A stretch of DNA of 40,789 nucleotides from assembly GCA_022447525.1 (NCBI GenBank), contig JAKVBA010000040.1, positions 1 to 40,789 of the forward strand, written 5' to 3'. Below the pieces are notes generated by a model that saw only the letters and a program-made list of their open reading frames with translations, was not told where the DNA came from and did not search any database. Below are positions 33,812 through 40,789 of this stretch, piece after piece (position 1 is the first letter of the stretch; each line of letters starts with the position of its first letter). The translations under genes and the position numbers were made by a program. Origin of the DNA: Gammaproteobacteria bacterium. Lineage in GTDB: Bacteria; Pseudomonadota; Gammaproteobacteria; Arenicellales; Arenicellaceae.

Positions 33812-36406
33812 ATGAAAAGAAAACCCATTTATAACGCTATAAAAGCGGCAACTGCGATGGTAGCTCTTACAGCTATTTCATCAACGTATGCGCAAGAAGT
33901 AGAGAATGGTGAATTAGAAGAAGTAGTAGTTACCGGAAGTAATATTCCTCGCCCTGTTTCAGACGCACCACAACCAATCACAGTAATTGATTCTCTAGAC
34001 ATTCAATTGTCAGGTTTCACAAACACTGCAGACGTTCTTCGTAACTCTGCATACAACAGCTTCGGTAGCTTCCGTGAGCGTTCAGGTTCAAGCTTTGGCC
34101 AAATCGCTACAGCTGACTTGCGTGGTCTAGGTTCTCAATACACCGCTGTTCTAATCAACGGCCGTCGTGTTCCTGGTTCACCATTCACTGGTGCATCAAT
34201 CGTTGACTTGAACACTATTCCAATTTCATCTGTTGAGCGCGTTGAAATCTTGAAAGACGGCGCTTCTGCTGTTTACGGTGCGGACGCCATTGGTGGTGTA
34301 ATCAGTATCGTTTTAAAAGATGACTACGAAGGCTTTGAAGTAGGCGGTGGTTTCCAATCTCCTAGCCTAGAAGGTGGTGACTCTGAGAACTTTAATGTTC
34401 TATGGGGCAAAACTGGTAGCCGCGGCAACATCATTGCAGGTGCTGAATACTTTAATCGTGATGCTATCTTTGATCGCGATCGTCCGTACTCAGCGGCTCA
34501 AGTAAATGGCCCAACTTTTGGCGATGTTGTAGGTATTTCTGTTGGTGGTAACACTGGTTTTGAAACTGACTTTAGCGCTGCATTCCCACTAGGTTCTTGC
34601 GACGAAAGCATCTATGCCGGTATTTTCAGCTCACCTTTTGGTGTACCTGGAACAGGCTGCGGTTTCGCATACGCAAACCGGTCATTGCAAACTGGTAATC
34701 TAGAGCGTAAGAGTGTATTCGTAAACGGTAACTATGAAATCAGTGATAGCATGACTGCTTACGCTGACGTACGTTTTAACAACAACGAAACTTCTGGTCG
34801 TTACGCTCCTGCGGTAGGTTTCTTCCCATTCCCTTCAAGCAGTCCTTTCAACACCTTAGGTCGTGATATTTCTGCTTTCCACCGTTTCGTAGGTCACGGT
34901 GATCGTGATGACTCAGTTGAACTAGACGAGTTGACAATCATTGGCGGACTCAAAGGTGAGTTCAAAAACGGCATCGGTTATGACTTCTGGGGTCAATGGT
35001 ATGAGTACGACGCGCTAGAGCGTGGTAATACATACATTCAAACTTCAGTGCTAGTAGAGGAAGTTGTAGCTGGTCGTTATGACGTATTCAATCCACTATC
35101 ACAAGACCCTACTCACCTAGAAGCAATCGCTCGCTCTGGCGTTGAGTTAACTCGTGATATTAACACCAGCTACCGTGCTTTGGGTGCCACATTCAATGGT
35201 ACGTTTGGCGAGATGGCCGGCGGAGAAATCGGCTGGGCAGCAGGTGCTGAATGGGCTGATGAAGACTATCAAGATATCTATGATGAGTTCCGTGAGGCAC
35301 TAGACGTTTTAGGTTCTGCGGGTAACTCTGCAGAAGGTGAGCGTGATCGTACCGCGGTGTTCGCTGAGGTGCGTCTACCAGTTCTAGATAATTTGGAAGT
35401 GAACATTGCTGGTCGTTACGACGATTACGACATTTTCGGTAGTGAGTTCTCTCCACAGATTAACGCTAAATTCACTCTAAACGAAAACTTGTCTTTCCGT
35501 GCTTCTTTGGGCGAAGGCTTCAAAGCTCCTGATTTGACAAACCTTTTCGTATCTCAATCAGAGTCTTTCAACGATATTCGTGACCAGTTCCGCTTTGAAG
35601 CTCAAGGCAATACAGGTACAGCTCCAGCATTCCAAGTTCAAAACTTCTCTCAAGGCAACCCTCTTTTGAAGGCTGAGTCTAGTGAAAGTTTTAACATTGG
35701 TGTTATTGCTGATATCGGTGGCTTCTCTGCGAGCTTGGATTACTACAAAGTGGAAATCGAAGATCAAATCACTCGTTTGAGCCTAGGTGAAGTAAACGCG
35801 TTGGAAGCACAAGGTGCGTTACCAGCGGGTGTTGTTGTTAACCGTGCGCCAACAGTCGACGGCGTACCAGGTACGATCCTTAACATTGTTCGTCCATTCG
35901 TTAACGCAGCATTAGTTCAGACTGATGGTATCGACTTGAACGCTAACTTAGCTTTTGAGTCTGGCATCGGTAACTGGGACCTAGACATGCAGTGGGTTCA
36001 CATTCTTAACTATGAGCTTCAAAACTCACCAGACGACACTTTGACCGACATCATTGGTGGTTCATCTACTGGTGGTGCAGGCTACCCTGAGAATCGTGTT
36101 AACACTCGTATCCGACTAAACAGAGGCGATCTAACTTTCAGCTTGAACTCTCAGTTCATTGATAGTTTTGAGAACCCAACTGAAGACGGTGACTATGAGT
36201 CATGGTTCAGCCACGATTTGACTGTTAACTGGGCAAACGCGTTCAATATCGACGGTCTAGAGTTCACTGCTGGTGTACAAAACATCACAGAAGAAACTCC
36301 TTCAATCGACTCGAATGGAACATACGATGATTCAATCGTATTAACTACATATGACCCACGCGGCCGTATTCCATTCATTAACTTCAGATACTCTCCTGGT
36401 CAATAG
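33812..36406 (+). CDS. TonB-dependent outer-membrane receptor (second), probably highly expressed
   Basis: An 864-residue receptor. The signal peptide is MKRKPIYNAIKAATAMVALTAISSTYA, and the TonB box is in ELEEVVVTGSNIPRP soon after. The plug has ADLRGLGSQYTAVLINGRRVPGS and SVERVEILKDGASAVYGADAIGGVISIVLKDD, the DGASAVYGADAIGGV type common in receptors for peptides and polymers in marine bacteria. The barrel ends NFRYSPGQ rather than in the usual terminal Phe. The frame opens at 33755, but AAGG six bases before the ATG at 33812 and the signal peptide support the later start. Codon use (CGT, GGT, TCT, AAC, GTT) is strongly biased compared with its neighbours, suggesting high expression. A strong terminator follows. 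Confidence 0.93.
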   Translation: MKRKPIYNAIKAATAMVALTAISSTYAQEVENGELEEVVVTGSNIPRPVSDAPQPITVIDSLDIQLSGFTNTADVLRNSAYNSFGSFRERSGSSFGQIATADLRGLGSQYTAVLINGRRVPGSPFTGASIVDLNTIPISSVERVEILKDGASAVYGADAIGGVISIVLKDDYEGFEVGGGFQSPSLEGGDSENFNVLWGKTGSRGNIIAGAEYFNRDAIFDRDRPYSAAQVNGPTFGDVVGISVGGNTGFETDFSAAFPLGSCDESIYAGIFSSPFGVPGTGCGFAYANRSLQTGNLERKSVFVNGNYEISDSMTAYADVRFNNNETSGRYAPAVGFFPFPSSSPFNTLGRDISAFHRFVGHGDRDDSVELDELTIIGGLKGEFKNGIGYDFWGQWYEYDALERGNTYIQTSVLVEEVVAGRYDVFNPLSQDPTHLEAIARSGVELTRDINTSYRALGATFNGTFGEMAGGEIGWAAGAEWADEDYQDIYDEFREALDVLGSAGNSAEGERDRTAVFAEVRLPVLDNLEVNIAGRYDDYDIFGSEFSPQINAKFTLNENLSFRASLGEGFKAPDLTNLFVSQSESFNDIRDQFRFEAQGNTGTAPAFQVQNFSQGNPLLKAESSESFNIGVIADIGGFSASLDYYKVEIEDQITRLSLGEVNALEAQGALPAGVVVNRAPTVDGVPGTILNIVRPFVNAALVQTDGIDLNANLAFESGIGNWDLDMQWVHILNYELQNSPDDTLTDIIGGSSTGGAGYPENRVNTRIRLNRGDLTFSLNSQFIDSFENPTEDGDYESWFSHDLTVNWANAFNIDGLEFTAGVQNITEETPSIDSNGTYDDSIVLTTYDPRGRIPFINFRYSPGQ

Positions 36407-36429
36407 GAAAGACTGTAGTTAAAAATAAG

Positions 36430-36463
36430 AATCTGGGTGGTGCGAGCCACCCAGATTTTTTTT
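36430..36463 (+). terminator. Intrinsic terminator after the second receptor gene
   Basis: AATCTGGGTGG (36430-36440) pairs perfectly with CCACCCAGATT (36447-36457) around TGCGAG, followed by T residues to 36463. It lies only 11 bases before the ATG of the next gene, so that gene must depend on read-through or another promoter. Confidence 0.92.
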
Positions 36464-36474
36464 GACCTAAAATT

Positions 36475-37128
36475 ATGAACCGTCAGACACCAACCTTTGG
36501 TATTTTCGCTACACCTATTTTTAGAGCAACTACTGGATCGAGCGAGTTAGCCAACACGCTCACTGCTTTTTTGTTGTCAAAAGAGAATTCCTCCACACGA
36601 AACCCAGATAGTCCTCAACAAATCCATAAAAACCTTTTTGAAAGTAGGTTTGATCTCTTTCATTGGCATGACCCGGAAATTGAATCACTAAAGCAGGTGG
36701 TATACGGCGGACTTATGCAATATGTGAAGGATATCAATGGGTGCGATGACCAAGCGCTCGCCAACTTGTCTTTCAACCACGAGAGCTGGTTTCACATCAC
36801 TCGAAAGGGCGGCTATTTCCAACCGCATACACATCCACTCGCTTCTGTTAGCCTAATTTATTGTGTTGATCCTGGCGACGAAGAGATGCAAGATGAAAAT
36901 GAAGCTGGTTATCTAGTGCTATCGGACCCAAGACACAATGCATCGATGTATCTTGACCCTGCAAATCGCAATATGACCAGAGACTACACATTTAATACGG
37001 TAAGGTTTCGTTTAAAAAAAGACGAACTACTTATCTTTCCTTCATATCTGCAACACCATGTAGAACCATACATGGGCGAAACACCGCGAATAACAATCGC
37101 TGCAAACTTTTCTTTTTCTCTCAAATGA
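36475..37128 (+). CDS. Putative 2OG-Fe(II) oxygenase
   Basis: A 217-residue protein of the uncharacterised 2OG-Fe(II) oxygenase group with an FGIFATPIF-type N-terminus. Likely iron ligands are in GGYFQPHTHPLASVSLIYCVD (His118, His120), with a distal His194 or His195 in YLQHHVEPYMGETPRITIAANF, where Arg205 would bind 2-oxoglutarate. Members often sit beside TonB receptors or tryptophan-halogenase genes in marine bacteria. Start context is poor: a T-rich terminator tail and no Shine-Dalgarno. The stop overlaps the methyltransferase start by four bases (ATGA), so the two are coupled. Confidence 0.83.
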   Translation: MNRQTPTFGIFATPIFRATTGSSELANTLTAFLLSKENSSTRNPDSPQQIHKNLFESRFDLFHWHDPEIESLKQVVYGGLMQYVKDINGCDDQALANLSFNHESWFHITRKGGYFQPHTHPLASVSLIYCVDPGDEEMQDENEAGYLVLSDPRHNASMYLDPANRNMTRDYTFNTVRFRLKKDELLIFPSYLQHHVEPYMGETPRITIAANFSFSLK

Positions 37129-38105
37129 ACAAACAAGACAAACTTAATTCCCTGGCGTGGAACAATTATTGGGACACTGGGTTTAATTCCACATTCACTG
37201 GCCACGAAGACACCGGCTTCTTTAAAGAACTAGAGCAAGCCTGGATTGCTGAGTTTGAATCCCTAGAGGACGGGTCTACAATCGTTGATCTTGGGGCTGG
37301 AAATGGGGCTCTCACTGCCACTATCTTAGCGACCAACGAAACTCATAACAAAGGGTTCGATGTAATCGCCGTTGACTACGCTGCTGTAAAGAACTCGAGT
37401 GAACTGTTTTCTAAGAAAAGGGCTGATCTAACAGTTAAAGACAACACCTCAATAGAAGAAACAGGACTTGAGGGCGACAGCGTTGATCTTTGCGTTAGCC
37501 AGTTTGGATTTGAGTATGCTGATCACGAGAAAGCCTCATCTGAGGCATATAGGATTTTAAAAGAAGGCGGGAGACTCATCGCGATCGTGCATCACAAACA
37601 ATCCGAAATCACTCAAAGCTGCGCATCAGCCCACATGCAAATAGGCCTTTGCCATAGAACCGAGCTCACCAAAATAACCGAGAAACTACTCCGTCGCCTT
37701 CGCAAATTATCAAAATCGAATAGGAATCCACAGCAAGACGAAACCGCAGAGCAGTTGAGAGAAGAGCTCAACAAACGCGCAGATCGACTGCTGCAATATG
37801 GTGAAGACCTCCCTGATCAAAATCACATAAATTACTTTCTGACCGAGCTTACTTCGTTGTTTGGGCCAAAAGCAAAGTCTCTAAGCTTCGAGCAAAAAAT
37901 GCGTGTCATTGAAATGGTTGAGCACAATGCCAAGGGCTTCCAATTAAGAATGGAGGCGATGATCAAAGCAAGTCTCGATATGGAAGCCATTGATAACCTG
38001 ACCGCAATCATGGAACGGCAAGGTTTTGAAGTTATTCCAGCTGAACTGGTACAGCATGAGTTCAAAACCTACGCATGGCGATTAGAGGCCAAGAAAATCC
38101 AGTAG
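37125..38105 (+). CDS. Class I SAM-dependent methyltransferase
   Basis: A 326-residue methyltransferase. The cofactor motif I is IVDLGAGNGALT (residues 53-64, with Asp55). Asp84 in VIAVDYA is the likely ribose-binding acid. SVDLCVSQFGFEYADHEKASSEAYRILKEGGRLIAIVHH matches motifs IV-VI of the Methyltransf_11/25 type. The C-terminal 150 residues are helical and charged, with no match I recognise. It overlaps the oxygenase gene by four bases, implying that the pair modifies the same molecule in sequence. Substrate unknown. Confidence 0.88.
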   Translation: MNKQDKLNSLAWNNYWDTGFNSTFTGHEDTGFFKELEQAWIAEFESLEDGSTIVDLGAGNGALTATILATNETHNKGFDVIAVDYAAVKNSSELFSKKRADLTVKDNTSIEETGLEGDSVDLCVSQFGFEYADHEKASSEAYRILKEGGRLIAIVHHKQSEITQSCASAHMQIGLCHRTELTKITEKLLRRLRKLSKSNRNPQQDETAEQLREELNKRADRLLQYGEDLPDQNHINYFLTELTSLFGPKAKSLSFEQKMRVIEMVEHNAKGFQLRMEAMIKASLDMEAIDNLTAIMERQGFEVIPAELVQHEFKTYAWRLEAKKIQ

Positions 38106-38382
38106 TTGAAACTATTTGCTGCCGAACGCTCTTTGGCGCTCGAAGAGCACTTAGAATAGTCACTTGACTGCAAAGTCTCAGAAGAATATTCGGTATCACT
38201 GGAGATCAGCAAAACAATATGGGGCAGAATAACCACATATTTATGGTATTTTGATGAGGCTTTAGGAGAGGCTTGTCGTAAAGAATCGAATATAACCTCT
38301 TCTCGCCAACACTAGCACTGTTGTGGTCAAATCAGATCAATGTGCTATCTGCATACATTTATAAAAACAAATAGGTACACCT

Positions 38383-39900
38383 ATGAACCAATCCGTGACG
38401 AGCCAAATGGACACTTCATTTTTTGGCCACCCCAAAGGCCTACAAACTTTATTCTTGACCGAAATGTGGGAGCGCATGAGCTATTACGGTATGCGCGGTC
38501 TACTAGTTATATTTATGACGGCTGCTATTACCGACGGTGGCATGGCGATGACCACGGCGACGGCAACAGCCATTTATGGCATATACACGGCATCTGTGTA
38601 TTTCATGGGTTTACCTGGTGGATGGTTGGCCGATCGATTAATCGGTGGTCAAAAAGCCATCTGGTATGGCGGCATTATCATTATGCTCGGGCATATTGTT
38701 CTAGCGATACCGAATGAGAGTACATTTTTTATTGGTTTGATCCTGGTTGTCTTGGGCACAGGTTTACTGAAACCAAATATTGGCGCCGTAGTAGGTCAAC
38801 TCTACAGCGCCGACGATGAACGCCGCGACTCCGGTTATGCAATCTACTACATGGGAATCAATATAGGCTCTTTGATCGGTTATACCGTTTGTGGTTATTT
38901 GGGCGAGGAAGTAGGTTGGCACTATGGTTTTGGTGCAGCCGCTGTAGGTATGGCTTTTGGACTGGTTCATTTTCAAATGACCAAAGGGAATCTAAACGGG
39001 GTTGCTTCACAACCAACTCAAGCATTGACTTCGCAGGGCGCAAACTATACCAAGTTGGGTATTACTGCTTTTCTTATTGCTCTGGCTGGCATAGCCGCTG
39101 CCACAATCAGTGGGTCAATGACACTTAATGCCGAAGAACTAAGAGACTTCGCTCAAAAAGCATTCATGGCGATTTTTTTCCTAAGCTTTGCCTATGTTTT
39201 CTTTAAGGGCAATCTCTCCAAAGCTGAAAAAAAAGGTATGGCCGCTCTGTTTCTAGTCTGCGTGGCTTCTACCTGCTTCTGGCTAGGATTTGAACAAGCC
39301 GGATCCTCGTTGAGCTTGTTCACAAGAGACTTTACTGATCGCACAATGTTTGGCTTTGAAATCCCGATTGTTTGGTTTCAGAACGCAAATCCATTTTTCA
39401 TTATTTTATTAACGCCATTTTTTGCAGCATTTTGGATTCGTCTTGGTCAACGTTGGGTGACTCCTGCATACGGCATCAAATGTGCTATCGGCCTCATCAT
39501 CATGGGAAGCGGTTTTATTTTGATGGTCATCGCTGCAAAAGTGGCAGCAAGTGGTACGAGTGCCGCTGCCTATTTTCTTATTCTGACCTACTTTCTACAT
39601 ACAGTTGGAGAGTTGTGGCTAAGCCCAATCGCTTTGAGTGCGGTCAGTAAACTTGCGCCGCAGCGCTATATAGGTCAAATGATGGGTGTTTTCGTTCTTA
39701 CTTATTCGATGGGTAACATTATCGCTAGCCAATTAGCCGCGGGCTATGACCCCAATAACGTTGCTGACCTACCAAACTTATACCAACAAATAGCCACCAT
39801 CAGTATTGGAGCAGGCGCAGTTGCATTGTTGATCGGCATGTTTAGCAAAGGTTGGGAAAAAGAAATCGTTGACGAAAAAGCCGCCAACGCGTCTTCGTAA
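38383..39900 (+). CDS. Proton-dependent oligopeptide (POT/PTR2) transporter
   Basis: A 505-residue inner-membrane symporter for di- and tripeptides. The family signature is FFGHPKGLQTLFLTEMWERMSYYGMRGLLVIFM (residues 13-45), carrying the E-x-x-E-R motif's LTEMWERMSYYG form. GGWLADRLIGGQKAIWYGG and the later FLHTVGELWLSPIALSAVSKLAP also fit POT transporters. About 13-14 membrane segments are present. It lies just before an M2 metallopeptidase gene in the same direction, pointing to peptide uptake and digestion as a unit. Confidence 0.95.
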   Translation: MNQSVTSQMDTSFFGHPKGLQTLFLTEMWERMSYYGMRGLLVIFMTAAITDGGMAMTTATATAIYGIYTASVYFMGLPGGWLADRLIGGQKAIWYGGIIIMLGHIVLAIPNESTFFIGLILVVLGTGLLKPNIGAVVGQLYSADDERRDSGYAIYYMGINIGSLIGYTVCGYLGEEVGWHYGFGAAAVGMAFGLVHFQMTKGNLNGVASQPTQALTSQGANYTKLGITAFLIALAGIAAATISGSMTLNAEELRDFAQKAFMAIFFLSFAYVFFKGNLSKAEKKGMAALFLVCVASTCFWLGFEQAGSSLSLFTRDFTDRTMFGFEIPIVWFQNANPFFIILLTPFFAAFWIRLGQRWVTPAYGIKCAIGLIIMGSGFILMVIAAKVAASGTSAAAYFLILTYFLHTVGELWLSPIALSAVSKLAPQRYIGQMMGVFVLTYSMGNIIASQLAAGYDPNNVADLPNLYQQIATISIGAGAVALLIGMFSKGWEKEIVDEKAANASS

Positions 39901-39914
39901 GATTGAGAGGTCGG

Positions 39915-40789
39915 ATGATGTTAAAACGTATTTCAACCGCAGCAATTATATGCGCATTAGTATCTGCTCCAGTTCTTGCCGAACAACGAGAAACAGCCAA
40001 AGAATTCGTTGATCGTATTCAAAAAGAATCAATCGAGCTTAGCAAAGAAGTTGGAGCGGCCTATTGGGTCAGATCAACTTACATCAATCAAGATACCGCT
40101 ATCTTGGCAGCCAAAGCAGGTGAGAAGTCGCTTGCTTTTGAGGCATCGGTAGTAGAGCAAGCTAAAAAATATAAGGACGCAAAGACAGACCCTGTCACAG
40201 CACGTGCTATTGAATTGATGTTGCGTGGTTCGGCGGCTCCTGCGCCAACTGACCCTAAACTACAGAGCGAATTAGCTCAAGTATTAACCGATATGGAAGG
40301 CCAATACGGAGCTGGCAAATACTGTAATGAAGCCGGGGAATGCAGAGAGCTACAAGAGCTTGAAGCCGTCTTGGCCAAGTCTAGAGACTATGATGAATTG
40401 GTAGATGTATGGCAAGGTTGGCGTACTGTTTCCCCCGCTTACAGAGACACCTATCAGCGATTTGTTGAGTTAGCGAATCAGGGCGCGAAAGACTCTGGTT
40501 TTATCGATTTGGCGGATGCCTGGAAGTCAAATTACGATATGAGCTCGGCAGAGTTTACTGATGTCGCCAGCGAGCTTTGGCAACAGGTTAAGCCATTTTA
40601 CAGTGAACTACAATGTCACGTTCGAGCGAAATTAAGCGAGCAATATGGCGAGGATAAAGTTCCTTTAGATCAACCGATTCCAGCTCATCTATTGGGTAAT
40701 ATGTGGTCTCAAACTTGGGACAACCTCTATCCAATGATGGAACCACACCCAGGTGTAGCATCATTAGATGTGACTTCTGCATTGAGGGA
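39915..40789 (+). CDS. M2 family metallopeptidase (angiotensin-converting-enzyme-like), 3' end cut by window edge
   Basis: The first 291 codons of a longer gene are present. It starts MMLKRISTAAIICALVSAPVLAEQRET, a signal peptide, so the enzyme is periplasmic or outer-membrane associated. The mature part has AYWVRSTYINQDTAIL, LVDVWQGWRTVSPAYRDTYQRFVELAN and PIPAHLLGNMWSQTWDNLYPMM, the hallmark approach to the active site of M2 dipeptidyl carboxypeptidases. The zinc motif HEMGH lies beyond the edge. GAGAGG stands four bases before the first ATG and seven before the second (39918), so the latter may be the true start. The gap to the POT transporter gene is 14 bases, so they form an operon. Confidence 0.93.
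   Translation, partial: MMLKRISTAAIICALVSAPVLAEQRETAKEFVDRIQKESIELSKEVGAAYWVRSTYINQDTAILAAKAGEKSLAFEASVVEQAKKYKDAKTDPVTARAIELMLRGSAAPAPTDPKLQSELAQVLTDMEGQYGAGKYCNEAGECRELQELEAVLAKSRDYDELVDVWQGWRTVSPAYRDTYQRFVELANQGAKDSGFIDLADAWKSNYDMSSAEFTDVASELWQQVKPFYSELQCHVRAKLSEQYGEDKVPLDQPIPAHLLGNMWSQTWDNLYPMMEPHPGVASLDVTSALR

Noticed and set aside
38128-38148. GCTCTT/AAGAGC hairpin after the methyltransferase gene
   Set aside because: Only six pairs and no T-run; too weak to call a terminator.
38340-38717. 125-codon plus frame overlapping the POT transporter start
   Set aside because: It lies out of frame across a clear transporter gene, and its Tyr/Trp/His-rich composition is typical of a shadow frame.
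1-40789. Search for tRNA, rRNA, CRISPR arrays, insertion sequences and phage or toxin-antitoxin genes
   Set aside because: Nothing seen that I could support by eye; subtle tRNA-like or short repeat elements would need a dedicated scan.

Overview
The window looks like a chromosomal piece of a heterotrophic gammaproteobacterium, probably marine or aquatic. The evidence is GreB and RecQ of gammaproteobacterial type, a bfd gene behind a Fur-like site, a PutA/PutP/Lrp proline set, two TonB-dependent receptors, and a POT peptide transporter beside an M2 peptidase. Base composition looks like the mid-40s % GC by eye (not computed). There is no rRNA, tRNA, CRISPR array, insertion sequence or phage gene that I can support. 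I cannot name the genus.

Layout. 1-900: a truncated DUF1285 gene and a HIT-family gene, divergent. 1025-7632: proline catabolism (putA on +, putP-lrp operon on -), interrupted by bfd and two small unknown genes that each lie behind a Fur-like palindrome. 7633-8606: gene-free. 8607-13765: a GABA/omega-amino-acid operon (gabD-gabT-aminotransferase) divergent from a LysR regulator. 13781-23774: a regulated uptake/hydrolysis locus. TonB receptor, TPR-sulfotransferase, MFS transporter, C-N hydrolase and TetR regulator read leftward, and a secreted beta-lactamase-fold hydrolase reads rightward. The divergent promoters both have the form TTGACT-N17-TATATT, and each -35 sits inside the palindrome TATAGTyrACTATA. 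A 13/14 copy of that palindrome lies just upstream of tetR. 24426-28493: recQ, greB, an unassigned small-RNA candidate with a C-rich loop, and an acetyl-CoA acetyltransferase. 28711-31446: a membrane-anchored retropepsin-like protease converging on an EF-hand / ECF sigma / putative anti-sigma operon. 31636-38105: a second TonB receptor with a long structured leader, surrounded by a CmcI-like enzyme, an Asp/Asn beta-hydroxylase-like protein, a 2OG-Fe(II) oxygenase and a methyltransferase. 38383-end: POT peptide transporter and the start of an M2 metallopeptidase.

How it works together. Most of the window serves uptake and breakdown of nitrogen-containing organic matter: proline, GABA and other omega-amino acids, peptides, and an unknown amide- or ester-type compound handled by the TetR-controlled locus. 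The most notable items are that locus with its dual operator-promoter design, the small RNA candidate at about 26956-27123, and the second receptor locus with two oxygenases and two methyltransferase-type enzymes.
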